A DNA stretch of 64,000 nt from Allobosea sp. LC85 (GCF_000735605.1 NZ_JPKG01000058.1:62001-126000); one strand, 5' to 3'. Shown: positions 9,169 through 17,610, numbered from the stretch's first letter. Notes: a model not told the origin generated them from the sequence alone. Made by a program: numbers and translations.

Positions 9169-10089
9169 ATGAACGAGAGCGCCGGAGATGAGCCGAAGCC
9201 GGTTGATCCTAGCGACCGGCCGCTTCGCGTCCTGATCGTCGCCGGCTCGCAACGGCGGCTGAACAGCTGTCCGGGGCTGGATTCCAAGGCCAGGGCGCTG
9301 ATGCACCGGATGATCGGACATCTGCCGATCGGCTGGCAGGTCGATCACGAGGATATCGGCAACGAGCATGGCAAGCCGAAGATCCAGGCTTGCAACGCCT
9401 GTGTCAGCTCGTCGATGGCGCTCTGTGTCTGGCCCTGCAATTGCTACGGGCCGGACAGCACGACGCAGCCGGATCTGCTCTGGGATCTGCGCCTCTATGA
9501 ACGCCTCGCCCGGGCCGATGCCTGGGCCTTTATTGGCCCGATCAACTGGTACGGCCCGAGCAGCAACTTCAAGCTCATGTTCGATCGGCTGGTCTGCATG
9601 AACGGCGGAAATCCACGTCCGGACCTGATCGAGAAGAAGAACACGCTGCTCGCCCAGCAGCTTGAACGGTCGGATTGCTGGGCCGGGCTCAGCAGGAACC
9701 ACCTCGAAGGCCGCACCGCCGCGTTCTTCTGCTACGGCGACCTGGGAGCCGCCGATCTCGGCGAGGATGGGCGCCCGAAGATCCTGCGGCACAAGGACTG
9801 GTTCGATCCCCGGGAGGAGCCCTATTGCGACGAGCGCGATGCCTATCAGGGCCTGGTCTGGCAATGCCGCTATTCCGGGATCGAAGTGCCGGACGCGCTT
9901 TGGCAGCACGCCGATATCGGGGTCGGAAAAATCTATGCCGACAGCCAGGCCAGCGATCTCGATGCCGAGCCCACGGCGATGGAGCGGTTTGACGGCTGGG
10001 TGGAACACTTTGCCGCCTTCGTGGCAGGGAAAGGCCTGATCCCGAACGTCGCGGAAGCCGAGCGCGCTGCGAAATCCACCACAAATTAG
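9169..10089 (+). CDS. Flavodoxin-fold NAD(P)H-dependent FMN reductase-like protein
   Basis: A 306-aa protein. LRVLIVAGSQRRLNSCPG near residue 20 matches the phosphate-binding loop of the NADPH-dependent FMN reductase/flavodoxin-2 fold, and FIGPINWYGPSSNFKLMFDR near 125 matches its second flavin loop. It is unusually rich in Cys (for example ACNACVSSSMALCVWPCNC) and longer than classic FMN reductases, with an extra C-terminal region. Start ATG 9169 is preferred to 9133 because GAGGAGA sits 9 nt before it. Third gene of the DUF2171-TPP enzyme operon; it could pass electrons to or from that enzyme (inference). Its TAG stop (10087-10089) lies in the left end of a family A repeat. Confidence 0.82.
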   Translation: MNESAGDEPKPVDPSDRPLRVLIVAGSQRRLNSCPGLDSKARALMHRMIGHLPIGWQVDHEDIGNEHGKPKIQACNACVSSSMALCVWPCNCYGPDSTTQPDLLWDLRLYERLARADAWAFIGPINWYGPSSNFKLMFDRLVCMNGGNPRPDLIEKKNTLLAQQLERSDCWAGLSRNHLEGRTAAFFCYGDLGAADLGEDGRPKILRHKDWFDPREEPYCDERDAYQGLVWQCRYSGIEVPDALWQHADIGVGKIYADSQASDLDAEPTAMERFDGWVEHFAAFVAGKGLIPNVAEAERAAKSTTN

Positions 10090-10189
10090 ATCATCGGAGC
10101 GGATATCGTATCCGGTCCGATGATCTAACCTTCCATGATTGCATCGGCTTTCCCGAACACCGCGATCCACTTTTCGGGCCGATGCTTCA
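10087..10189 (+). repeat. Family A intergenic repeat, copy 3 (full)
   Basis: Full copy starting TAGATCATCGG and ending GCCGATGCTTC. Hairpin 1 pairs GATCATCGG with CCGATGATC; hairpin 2 pairs GCATCGGC with GCCGATGC. Its left end supplies the stop codon of the flavodoxin-like gene. It separates convergent genes. Confidence 0.9.
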
Positions 10190-10220
10190 GACGTGACGGG
10201 GCTGCCCGTCGAATGCAGGC

Positions 10221-10643
10221 TCACGCGTCGCCCGACACCTCGTGGCGACTTTTTCGGTGTCCCAGCCGACGGCCGATCGCGGCCGCTGCGCCACCGACGA
10301 TCATTCCGCTGACAGCCGGAATCCAGGCCTTGTGGTGACCGAGTTCGGGCATCGCGGCGAGAGTGACGACTTTAAGGTCCGGCGCGGCGTGCCGGCGCCG
10401 GCCGACAAGGATGGCGACGACCATTGCCGAAACGGCGAGCAACAGCAGCATCGCTGCCACCAGGAGGCCGGCCTGCACCGCCCCGGACATGGAAGCAAGC
10501 CACGCGTGAAGCGCGTCCAACGCATAGCCTGCGGCACATATGATCAGAAGTCCGGCGGCCCCATAGAGCCCGTAGACGGTCGCGATCCTTTTCAATCGAC
10601 CGACGATTTCTGCCGCCAAAACCCTGCCTGGCCCCGCGAACAT
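10221..10643 (-). CDS. Holin-X-like (phage holin family) membrane protein
   Basis: A 140-aa protein with two clear transmembrane helices at about residues 25-45 (GLYGAAGLLIICAAGYAL) and 57-80 (AGLLVAAMLLLLAVSAMVVAIL). The C-terminus is basic after a third weak hydrophobic stretch (VSGMIVGGAAAAIG). This matches the 'putative Holin-X' small-protein family, which in Hyphomicrobiales chromosomes is usually found beside DUF883 proteins and not in prophages. It starts 2 nt after the DUF883 stop, so the two form an operon. Function unknown; a membrane stress role is inferred from the EcfG promoter. Confidence 0.75.
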   Translation of the reverse strand: MFAGPGRVLAAEIVGRLKRIATVYGLYGAAGLLIICAAGYALDALHAWLASMSGAVQAGLLVAAMLLLLAVSAMVVAILVGRRRHAAPDLKVVTLAAMPELGHHKAWIPAVSGMIVGGAAAAIGRRLGHRKSRHEVSGDA

Positions 10644-10645
10644 CC

Positions 10646-10933
10646 CTATCGAGCCACGCTGAAGCCGACGAACAAGCCGATCATCGCCGCAAAACCGACC
10701 GCCTGAAGCGGTTTTTCGCGAATTTCGTCAATGATTCGCTGCTGCAAACCGGCGGCTCGTTCGCTCGCGATGTCGACGAACCGGTCTGTCACGAACGCAG
10801 CCTCGTCCACTGCTTCGCCGGCGGAATTTGCCAATTCGCCAATCCCGCCGCCAATGTCCTCTGCAGACTCGGACATGTCCTGCTTACGGTTCTTGGCACC
10901 AGTGCGCCTGGGCTTCACGGGATCTGCGGCCAT
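10646..10933 (-). CDS. DUF883 (ElaB/YqjD-like) membrane-anchored protein
   Basis: A 95-aa protein. A basic N-terminus is followed by an amphipathic helical region with Glu/Ala-rich heptads, then EIREKPLQAVGFAAMIGLFVG, a C-terminal transmembrane anchor typical of the ElaB/YqjD/DUF883 family. E. coli members bind ribosomes and locate to the inner membrane in stationary phase. Here it is first in an operon with the holin-like gene and lies behind a clear EcfG-type promoter. Confidence 0.85.
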   Translation of the reverse strand: MAADPVKPRRTGAKNRKQDMSESAEDIGGGIGELANSAGEAVDEAAFVTDRFVDIASERAAGLQQRIIDEIREKPLQAVGFAAMIGLFVGFSVAR

Positions 10934-10968
10934 CGTCGTCTCCCACGCTGAAACGGATCATTGGCGGC

Positions 10969-10993
10969 AACGCACATGAATGCCGCCAGTTCC
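10969..10993 (-). promoter_or_regulatory. EcfG-type promoter for DUF883-holin operon
   Basis: Read on the minus strand: GGAAC (10993-10989), 16-nt spacer, CGTT (10972-10969). A full match to the GGAAC-N16-CGTT consensus, with the -10 36 nt before ATG 10933. Confidence 0.8.
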
Positions 10994-11078
10994 GCCGCGC
11001 GCGTCAGAGATTGGCATCGCGGAATGCTGCGGCTTCGGTCGCCGACGAGCGGGCAGCACGGCGCGGCATGGGTTGAAC

Positions 11079-11750
11079 TCAAGCGCCCGTTTGGGAATGG
11101 GGAGCCTCGACCGGTTTGGACTCCGGCGAGCCGCGGAAGCGCAAGAATATCGACAGGACAATGAGCACCGCGGTGGACAGGAACTCGGACTGCCAGTTCT
11201 GGAACGACTCAAACCAGAATCGCGCATCGAGAAGATAGGCAAACGCAGAGATTGTCGTCTTGCCATGCAGGAGCGCTTGCTCGTTCGCAGCCTTCAGGCT
11301 TCCAAACCAATGCATCGCAAATGAGAAAACGAACAGCGCGACAAGTGCGACGCCGAGCGAGACGGCGTAGAGCTGCTTCCACCATCCCCCTTTGGCCACT
11401 GGCCACGGTGCCGATCGTGGATCGATCTGCTTCGCCGGTTCTTCGCTCTTGTCGGGGTCTTTGGATTCAGCCGATCCTCGCTGCACCAGGACCGCTGTCA
11501 GCATCACGTAAGTGGCCATCTGAAGAAACTCACTCTCCCAGTTCTCGAACAGGGCTGAGATGAACTCTCCGCTCGTCAGGTATTGGAAAAAGGTCTGACC
11601 GGCCCGCCCGTGAGCAATCAATTCCTCGCTCGAAGAACGCCAGCCTGTCAGCGCCATGCCGATGAGAGACACCGCGAACATCAGCGCGAGCGCGAGGGTC
11701 AGGCCATTGTCTCTGATCCAGGAGGTCCGCCGCGATGGTTGGTCCGCCAT
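11079..11750 (-). CDS. DUF6766 family membrane protein
   Basis: A 223-aa membrane protein with about four hydrophobic segments: near residues 15-33 (TLALALMFAVSLIGMAL), 75-90, 125-150 (AVSLGVALVALFVFSFAMHW) and 190-205. The phrases ENWESEFLQMATYVMLT and QNWQSEFLSTAVLIVLS show an internal duplication, one in each half. This two-repeat layout matches the DUF6766 family (function unknown). The ATG at 11750 follows AAAGG at a suitable distance. It appears monocistronic. Confidence 0.82.
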   Translation of the reverse strand: MADQPSRRTSWIRDNGLTLALALMFAVSLIGMALTGWRSSSEELIAHGRAGQTFFQYLTSGEFISALFENWESEFLQMATYVMLTAVLVQRGSAESKDPDKSEEPAKQIDPRSAPWPVAKGGWWKQLYAVSLGVALVALFVFSFAMHWFGSLKAANEQALLHGKTTISAFAYLLDARFWFESFQNWQSEFLSTAVLIVLSIFLRFRGSPESKPVEAPHSQTGA

Positions 11751-11840
11751 GACGTTTACCTTTCATCGCTCCGAGGAAGGTCACACGGCGATTGAATGGA
11801 GGGAGCTGCCAATCCCGGCATCATTCATGGCGCCTCAGGG

Positions 11841-12455
11841 TTAGTCCGTGTTTCGTGGCCAGGCACGAAGGATCTCCTCCGCTTCTGCAATTGCGAGCTG
11901 GTGCGCAAACCGTAGCTCGAACATCGTGATCAGAGCGTCATGGCCTGCATCTGACGAGCTGCAGACTGCATCGCGCGCAACCACAATGAAGAACCCGAGA
12001 TCGATCGCTGCCAGGATGGTGGACAAGACGCACACATCCGTCTCGGCCCCGGAGACAACGAGCGTGTCGACCTTCCTCTCGCGGAGCAGGGAAACCAGCT
12101 TGTGCCCGCCGAACGCAGAGTAGACGGGCTTGTCGTAGACGAGCGCCGGGGGAACGAAAGCAGCCAGTTCCGGCATCAGATCCAGAAGTCGGGGATCCAA
12201 TCGGTCGCGTGTCGTCTCGCGCCAGTGACGATAGTAACCGCGCCAGGCTCCCTGCGCGCTGTCGGGGGTTGGCGGTGGGATGAACCGGGTGAAAATCGTT
12301 CGCTCGCGAGCGTGAGCGGTCAATTCGGCGCAAGTCGGTAGGACGCGCTCCATCCACGGAGTCGGCCACGGGCCGTCGGTGGAAAACAAGCGCTGCATGT
12401 CGATGCAGATGTGAAGGGAACGCGACGATAGTCGCAGCCGCTCGGCACTCGACAT
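11841..12455 (-). CDS. Isochorismatase-like cysteine hydrolase
   Basis: A 204-aa alpha/beta hydrolase of the isochorismatase superfamily. The catalytic triad is visible: Asp in HICIDMQRLF near residue 18, Lys in YDKPVYSAF near 105 and Cys in AETDVCVLSTIL near 142. The superfamily hydrolyses nicotinamide, N-carbamoyl compounds, isochorismate and related substrates; no feature here picks one. The start is uncertain: ATG 12455 has a GGTGG site close by, while an upstream TTG at 12476 has no ribosome site. Confidence 0.82.
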   Translation of the reverse strand: MSSAERLRLSSRSLHICIDMQRLFSTDGPWPTPWMERVLPTCAELTAHARERTIFTRFIPPPTPDSAQGAWRGYYRHWRETTRDRLDPRLLDLMPELAAFVPPALVYDKPVYSAFGGHKLVSLLRERKVDTLVVSGAETDVCVLSTILAAIDLGFFIVVARDAVCSSSDAGHDALITMFELRFAHQLAIAEAEEILRAWPRNTD

Positions 12456-12549
12456 GGGCCACCCGGTTTGGCTCAAGAAGCAGACGCTGTCTGGGCGATT
12501 GGATGCGGCAATCGATGTCGGCGCATCGATTGCCGCATGGCATCATCGG

Positions 12550-14097
12550 TCATTCGATGGTGTCGACGACCTGGCGGCTCTGTGGCTCGACGATCAGGAC
12601 ATCGTCGCCGATGAGCGTATAGTGGTAGCCGCGAAGCCTCTGATCGCGCTCCTCCACCTCGGGGGGTAGCGGATGAAGGACGATCTGGCTTGGCAGGACG
12701 GCTCCCCGCAAGCCGTCGATCCCCTGAACCTCACCGGGTTTGGCGTTGCCCAGGATGATCCGCGCAAGGTCATGTCGATCACCGGAAGCGCGCGCCTGGC
12801 TTGAGAGCGCACCGGTGGTCTGCGGAGCTGCAGACGCCGATCGCGACCCGCTCTTGTCGACGACCTCGACAATGCGATGCGTCCTCGGCTCGACGATGGC
12901 GACTTCGTCGCTCTCCGTCATGATATACTGATATCCGCGCCAATTTGGATTGGCTTCGACCAGTTCGACCGGAAGGTCATAGTAAGGTGCGCTCGCGGGC
13001 AGGACGACACCTTGCTGAAAGACGATCTCAGCCGGCCGGCGCCAACGCCTCACATCGCGCCGGGTTTCGAAGGCGGCGTAGATATCGACGGTCCCAGCTC
13101 GGCCGCCACCGCGATCGATCACCTCGACGATGCGTCGGCTGCGCGGGTCGACAATGATGATCTCCCGGTCGGAGACGGTGTAGCGATAATCGCGATATTG
13201 CGGCCTGATGGCGGCAATATCGCGAGGCAACGGCTGGAGCTGCACGCGAGATGGCAGCGCAGCGCCGACCGATACGGAGATCCCCAGATTCTGCACCGGG
13301 CGGATCTCGTTGCGTTCGACCCGCTCGCGCACCGTATCGGCGATCCGCTGACTGTCGGAATCGGCACGCGCTCGTTCGGCGCTCTGGCTTCCGGGAGAAG
13401 CCCGATTTTCTGCGGGCGAAGGACCGGCCGTTCCAGGCTGCGCCGGACTGGGGCGTTGTGCAGTGCCCGGCCGCTCTTCGTCTTGCCGGGTCGGTGCAGG
13501 TCGTGCCGTACTCGGATCCTGGGTCGGCGCAGGCTGCGCGGTATTCGGATCCTGGGTCGGCGCACGTCGCGCCGTGTTCGGATCCTGGGTCGGCGCAGGC
13601 CGCGCCGTGTTCGGATCGGTGGGGCGTCGATCTGGCCGCTGAGGCTGCGCGGTTTCAGGTGAACCGGGCCCGCGGGTGTTCGGCTGAGCCCGATCGGTAT
13701 CCCTTCGGTCATTTCGTTCGTTTTGCCGCTGGGCCTGACCGCGCTCTTCAGGTTGCCCTCTCCGCAACTCTTGCTGAGCACGCGGGTCCGCGGGCGGGGT
13801 CGGCTGCTCGCGCTGGACCTGTTCGCGCTCACGCCGAGGCATCTGGCCCCGCGGCGCTTCGGGGCCGCGAGGCTGTTCGATCTGAGCACCGCGTCGTTCG
13901 CCCGGTGACTCGTCGAGGCGCTGTTGCGGCGCCCCACGGTCGCTCCCGGAAGAGCGCGGGGCCATATCGCCCTGCGCCGGTCTTTCGGCGCGACTGCGCG
14001 GCATCTCATCGGACTGACCGACGATAGCAGGCTGCGCCCATGCCAGCCCCGAATGGGCAGCAAAAGCGATGACCGCAATTCCTGTAAACCGTTTCAT
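12550..14097 (-). CDS. Secreted protein with three DUF1236 domains and a Pro/Gln-rich linker
   Basis: A 515-aa protein with a signal peptide (MKRFTGIAVIAFAAHSGLAWA, then cleavage). A long disordered Arg/Pro/Gln-rich region (about residues 30-260) contains three to four 11-residue repeats of the type QDPNTARPAPT. Three DUF1236 units follow. Each has a VLP/ALP strand, a YRYTV/YQYIM/YHYTL centre and an IVDPRSRRIVEVI-type end. DUF1236 proteins are small periplasmic proteins of unknown function in Hyphomicrobiales; one usually carries a single unit, so a triple-unit form is notable. Start ATG 14097 is chosen because GGGGAGTAG precedes it and it begins the signal peptide. An EcfG-like promoter lies upstream. 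Confidence 0.85.
   Translation of the reverse strand: MKRFTGIAVIAFAAHSGLAWAQPAIVGQSDEMPRSRAERPAQGDMAPRSSGSDRGAPQQRLDESPGERRGAQIEQPRGPEAPRGQMPRREREQVQREQPTPPADPRAQQELRRGQPEERGQAQRQNERNDRRDTDRAQPNTRGPGSPETAQPQRPDRRPTDPNTARPAPTQDPNTARRAPTQDPNTAQPAPTQDPSTARPAPTRQDEERPGTAQRPSPAQPGTAGPSPAENRASPGSQSAERARADSDSQRIADTVRERVERNEIRPVQNLGISVSVGAALPSRVQLQPLPRDIAAIRPQYRDYRYTVSDREIIIVDPRSRRIVEVIDRGGGRAGTVDIYAAFETRRDVRRWRRPAEIVFQQGVVLPASAPYYDLPVELVEANPNWRGYQYIMTESDEVAIVEPRTHRIVEVVDKSGSRSASAAPQTTGALSSQARASGDRHDLARIILGNAKPGEVQGIDGLRGAVLPSQIVLHPLPPEVEERDQRLRGYHYTLIGDDVLIVEPQSRQVVDTIE
13512..13617. repeat. 33-bp tandem repeat inside the DUF1236 gene
   Basis: TCGGATC recurs at 13512, 13545, 13578 and 13611, giving about three full 33-bp units that keep frame and encode the 11-residue Pro-rich repeats. 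Copy number could vary between strains. Confidence 0.9.
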
Positions 14098-14132
14098 GGG
14101 ATCTACTCCCCTGGTGTTTTCCAATGGGTACC

Positions 14133-14158
14133 AACCCCGCAGGCTCGAAGGGTGTTCC
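14133..14158 (-). promoter_or_regulatory. EcfG-like promoter for triple DUF1236 gene
   Basis: On the minus strand GGAAC (14158-14154), 17-nt spacer, GGTT (14136-14133). It has the same G-for-C change in the -10 as the sites at 6958 and 52228. The -10 is 36 nt before ATG 14097. Confidence 0.5.
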
Positions 14159-14300
14159 CATTTTCTGATGGGCAGCCGGTCGCGTGTTCGCCGCGATTCC
14201 ACGAAGCGGAGGGCAACATCGAGGCTCTGCCTTAGGAGAAGATTCTGCTGCAGCAGGCTGACGCAATCGCTCCGGCCGGGTTGCTTGGCCCAGGCCGCGA

Positions 14301-14372
14301 GCATGCTCTAAACTATGAGAGTCGAACACGTTTTCTGCGTTTGGACGTTTTCGTCCAAACGCAGCGTGATCT
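14301..14372. repeat. Family B intergenic repeat, copy 1
   Basis: Contains GCATGCTCTAAACTAT, then the hairpin GCGTTTGGACG-TTTT-CGTCCAAACGC, flanked by ACACG and CGTGAT arms. It is closely similar to the element at 53384-53455. It lies between the 3' end of alanine dehydrogenase and the 5' side of the DUF1236 gene. Confidence 0.85.
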
Positions 14373-14429
14373 CGACCGCTTTTTATCGCGTCGAGGCGGG
14401 TTTTGCCTCGCTCCCCGGGAGCTTTGCTT

Positions 14430-15551
14430 TCATTGGCGGCTAATGACCGCGAGAGGATCGACGAAGGGCAAGCTTTGAGCCTTTGCGACTGGCTCGCAGG
14501 TGACCTCACCAGCGCACACATTGAGGCCATGGCGCAAATGAGGATCCTGTTTCAAGGCCGTGCGCCAGCCGTGATTGGCGATGGCCAGCACGAAAGGCAA
14601 GGTCGCGTTGTTGAGCGCGAAGGTCGAGGTGCGGGCGACTGCGCCAGGCATGTTGGCCACGCAGTAATGGACGACCCCATCGACGATATAGGTCGGGTCG
14701 GAATGCGTGGTGGCACGCGATGTTTCGAAGCAACCGCCCTGGTCGATCGCTACGTCCACGACGACGGAGCCCCGCTTCATGGTGCGGATCATATCGTGGC
14801 TGACCAGCTTGGGCGCCGACGCTCCGGGAATGAGCACCGCACCAATCACCAGGTCTGCTTGCCTCACGAGTTCCTCGATCGCCGCTTGCGTAGAAAAGAC
14901 CGTGGTAATCGCATTGCCGAACTGGTTGGACAGGCGCTTCAGAGGCTCGCCTGAGCGGTCCACCACCGTGACCCTTGCACCCATGCCAATGGCGATCGTC
15001 GCCGCATGTGTGCCCGACACGCCGCCGCCGAGTATGACGACAGATGCTGCGGGAACACCCGGAACCCCACCCAGCAAGATGCCTCGCCCCCCTTGGGCCT
15101 TCTCCAGCGCGTGCGCGCCCACCTGGGGCGCAAGCCTGCCTGCCACTTCGGACATGGGCGCCAGAAGCGGCAGCGCGCCGGAGGGAGAGGTGACGGTCTC
15201 ATAAGCGATACAGATCGCCTTGGATGCGATGAGGTCCCGGGTTTGCGCCGGATCGGGAGCAAGGTGCAGATAGGTGAACAGGATCTGTTCGGGCCGCAAA
15301 CGCTTGCGCTCCTCGGCCAAGGGCTCCTTGACCTTCACCACCATCTCGGCTTCAGCGAAGATCCTATCGGGACCGTCCACCATCTTGGCGCCGACCGCTA
15401 TGTAATCCTCGTCCGTGATGCCAGCGCCCAAGCCTGCTCCGGACTGGACCATGACGTGGTGCCCATGATGAACCAGCTCCCGCACGGATGACGGGACGAG
15501 GCCCGTACGCGCTTCGTTGTCTTTGATTTCGGACGGCACGCCAATGAGCAT
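14430..15551 (-). CDS. ald: Alanine dehydrogenase
   Basis: A 373-aa protein matching alanine dehydrogenase in length and throughout its sequence; it interconverts L-alanine and pyruvate + ammonia with NAD. MLIGVPSEIKDNEARTGLVP is the typical N-terminus. A conserved Lys lies in VVKVKEPL near residue 74. The nucleotide-binding loop is VVILGGGVSGTHAA near residue 170, and VVDVAIDQGGCFETS and ANMPGAVARTST occur in the C-terminal part. Start ATG 15551 has GGAGGAAG just upstream and fits the family N-terminus better than ATG 15575. Together with the upstream TPP enzyme it touches pyruvate metabolism, but it is not in that operon. Confidence 0.95.
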   Translation of the reverse strand: MLIGVPSEIKDNEARTGLVPSSVRELVHHGHHVMVQSGAGLGAGITDEDYIAVGAKMVDGPDRIFAEAEMVVKVKEPLAEERKRLRPEQILFTYLHLAPDPAQTRDLIASKAICIAYETVTSPSGALPLLAPMSEVAGRLAPQVGAHALEKAQGGRGILLGGVPGVPAASVVILGGGVSGTHAATIAIGMGARVTVVDRSGEPLKRLSNQFGNAITTVFSTQAAIEELVRQADLVIGAVLIPGASAPKLVSHDMIRTMKRGSVVVDVAIDQGGCFETSRATTHSDPTYIVDGVVHYCVANMPGAVARTSTFALNNATLPFVLAIANHGWRTALKQDPHLRHGLNVCAGEVTCEPVAKAQSLPFVDPLAVISRQ

Positions 15552-15870
15552 GGAAGCTTCCTCCAATAGAGCCAAGGCCGGTGAACTGGGCCAATATGCG
15601 CGCCTATGATTGCGCGGCTGGCAGGATAATTCATCCGTCTATTAACGGCTCCCATGCGGTCATGATCTTCGGCGAAGCCGCTCGACCGCCCTTTCGACGA
15701 TCGCCCGTCAAGGCCGATGAGGATGTGCGGCCGACCGTCCGTCACCCAGCGTGCCCTGTCCTCCTCCCGTGTGCCGGCGAAAACTCCCGGCCGTTCCAGA
15801 AATCTCGAGCCGTTCCCCACGGCCACAGCCCTTCTGCAACGGCACGCCCGCACGTTCCGCTCTCGTGCGC
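15552..15870. other. Intergenic region without a recognised gene
   Basis: About 320 nt upstream of ald on the minus strand. Several frames are open but none gives a convincing protein or ribosome site. The ald promoter should be here; no clear consensus was seen. Confidence 0.4.
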
Positions 15871-15972
15871 TCGAGCACCGGACCGGAAATGGTATCCGGT
15901 CCGATGCTCGAGCCTTTTGTGTTTGCATCGGCTTTGCCCCGAAAACCGCAATCCACTTTTCGGGCCGATGCC
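15871..15972 (+). repeat. Family A intergenic repeat, copy 4 (full)
   Basis: Hairpin 1 arms are TCGAGCACCGGACCGGA and TCCGGTCCGATGCTCGA, a variant with GAGCA in place of GATCA on both sides. Such compensatory change suggests selection on base pairing. Hairpin 2 is standard. It does not adjoin a stop codon and stands upstream of the cupin gene. Confidence 0.88.
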
Positions 15973-16041
15973 ATAGGCCGAACTTTTGTGAAACGCGCGC
16001 GTTACCCCGCGGTCCTCTTTCATCCGGGGAAGGCTCCGGCA

Positions 16042-16560
16042 ATGGCAACGATATCGACGACGGCTATTCACCTGGAGGAGCGCGCGTGGATACCCAACAA
16101 TCCACGCTTGCCCGTGATCGTCTATGACGCCGCATTCCCTGGAGAGGGGGGAGACGATCTCGCGACGGCCATGGAGGCGCGCTTCGGCGCGAATGGCTGG
16201 CCGGCACAGTGGCGAAATGGGATTTACGACTTTCACCATTATCACTCGCAGGGGCACGAGGTCCTCGGCATTGCGGCCGGCTCAGCAGAGGTGGTGCTCG
16301 GTGGGCCGAAGGGGCGGATTTTAGCAGTCCGCGCCGGCAACGTTTTGCTGCTCCCGGCCGGCACCGGACATTGCCGTGGCAATGCCTCCAGCAACTTCCT
16401 CGTGGTTGGAGCCTACCCACCCGGTCAAAGCGGCAACATCATTCGCGACGCACCGACCAGCGCGATCCGCGAGGCCATTGCGCAGCTGCGCTTTCCGCCG
16501 ATGGATCCCGTGTATGGGCAGGATGGACCGCTAACGCAGCATTGGGCCAACAATTTGTAA
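16042..16560 (+). CDS. Cupin-like protein
   Basis: A 172-aa protein with a single cupin fold. IYDFHHYHSQGHEVLGIAAG near residues 62-81 is cupin motif 1 (His pair and Glu), and AGNVLLLPAGTGHCRG near 105-120 is motif 2 (His). It is probably a small metal-binding cupin; substrate unknown. Start ATG 16042 has GGGGAAGG upstream; the longer open frame runs back through the repeat and is not translated sequence. A full family A repeat lies about 70 nt upstream. Confidence 0.8.
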   Translation: MATISTTAIHLEERAWIPNNPRLPVIVYDAAFPGEGGDDLATAMEARFGANGWPAQWRNGIYDFHHYHSQGHEVLGIAAGSAEVVLGGPKGRILAVRAGNVLLLPAGTGHCRGNASSNFLVVGAYPPGQSGNIIRDAPTSAIREAIAQLRFPPMDPVYGQDGPLTQHWANNL

Positions 16561-16798
16561 GCGCTGCATCGAACCAGTCGGCTCTCGTAGGGTCATCCAT
16601 GCCGCCGTCAAGGCGCTCTCGCAAAAACTGAGGCCGCGGCTGCGACATCCTCACCCTTCACCGGGACGAGCTCTCCGGGGGGAGCCGGAAGCCCGCCAAC
16701 GAGGGGGAAAACCATCTCCCCGCCGACCCGCAAGCGATCAAGACCTCGCAACCTGCGCCTGTGACTGGGGCGCCGCCGGCCGATACAGGTCGGCTCGT
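16561..16798. other. Intergenic region without a recognised gene
   Basis: With the promoter region downstream this makes a 309-nt gap. No coding frame with a ribosome site and no RNA structure was recognised. Confidence 0.4.
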
Positions 16799-16824
16799 GG
16801 AACATTCGAAATCGCCCCGGCGTT
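16799..16824 (+). promoter_or_regulatory. EcfG-type promoter for the secreted protein at 16870
   Basis: GGAAC at 16799-16803, 17-nt spacer, CGTT at 16821-16824. A full consensus match, 46 nt before the ATG. Confidence 0.8.
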
Positions 16825-16869
16825 TCCCGATCGCGGTCGTCCGTGCCTTGAGCAACGGGAGCAACGATC

Positions 16870-17301
16870 ATGGATTCCACACGCTATCTCGCTATCGCCT
16901 GTATCGTCTCCGCTTTTCAGGCCAGCACAGCAATCGCCGGTCCCTGCGCCGGGGAGGTCGAAACCCTGACGAAGACATTGGCTGCCACGGATGCGGGGGC
17001 CGGCCCAACCTCGGGCGGGGCGGGCACAGCCCAGCCTGGTGCCGGGCCCGCCCAGCACCCGCCAGCCGAAATCATGGCCCGCGAAGCTCAGGGCAAGGCG
17101 GCGTCGCCAGAGGACGTCCGCCGCCAGACCCAGGGCCAATCCACCGCCGCCGAGCAGGCAAAGGGCGCTCGCCCGCCTGGCACGACGAACAAGGCTGAAG
17201 CGTCTGCTGCGCTCGATCGGGCCAAGGGCCTGGATCGTGCTGGTCGCGAGGCCGAATGCATGGAGGCGGTGAAGCAGGCAAAGCGGCTGATGGGGTCTTA
17301 G
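16870..17301 (+). CDS. Secreted hypothetical protein, low complexity (143 aa)
   Basis: A 143-aa protein with a signal peptide (about residues 1-23, ending STAIAG). It continues with CAGEVETLTKTLAATD and a Gly/Ala/Pro/Gln-rich disordered stretch (about 42-110), then a helical C-terminus (DRAKGLDRAGREAECMEAVK). The two Cys residues, one in each conserved end, could form a disulphide. Function unknown. The EcfG-type promoter upstream suggests stress induction. Its TAG stop at 17299-17301 is the first part of a family A repeat. Confidence 0.8.
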   Translation: MDSTRYLAIACIVSAFQASTAIAGPCAGEVETLTKTLAATDAGAGPTSGGAGTAQPGAGPAQHPPAEIMAREAQGKAASPEDVRRQTQGQSTAAEQAKGARPPGTTNKAEASAALDRAKGLDRAGREAECMEAVKQAKRLMGS

Positions 17302-17404
17302 ATCATCGGACCGGATAACGTATCCGGCCCGATGATCTAACCTTTTTGTGTTTGCATCGGCTTTGCCCCGAAAACCGCAATCCACTTTTCGGGCCGATGC
17401 TTTA
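17299..17404 (+). repeat. Family A intergenic repeat, copy 5 (full)
   Basis: A near-consensus copy starting TTAGATCATCGGACCGGATA (from 17298) and ending GCCGATGCTTTA. Hairpin 1 pairs GATCATCGG with CCGATGATC; hairpin 2 pairs GCATCGGC with GCCGATGC around CCCGAAAA/TTTTCGGG. Its left end supplies the stop codon of the secreted-protein gene. Confidence 0.92.
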
Positions 17405-17559
17405 GGCGAACCGTCGCCCGCGATGATCTGCCGGAACTGTCGATGTCGTCGAGGCCTGGTGCGATCGGGCCTCCGACCTGCAAGGCCCCGTCCATCCGAG
17501 CGGCCATCCCGGCCGAATGGCCTCCGGCTGAGCGCGCAGCCGTGCCGCACATCCCTTGT

Positions 17560-17610
17560 CCAATTCCATGCCTCGCCCAATTCCATGCCGCGCCCAATTC
17601 CATGCTGACC
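17560..17610. repeat. 17-bp tandem repeat (x3)
   Basis: CCAATTCCATG recurs at 17560, 17577 and 17594, giving three 17-bp units directly upstream of the exonuclease gene. Confidence 0.85.

Noticed and set aside
10221-10643. Holin-like gene as a sign of a prophage
   Set aside because: No other phage gene is found, and the gene sits in an operon with DUF883 behind a stress promoter, which is a chromosomal arrangement.
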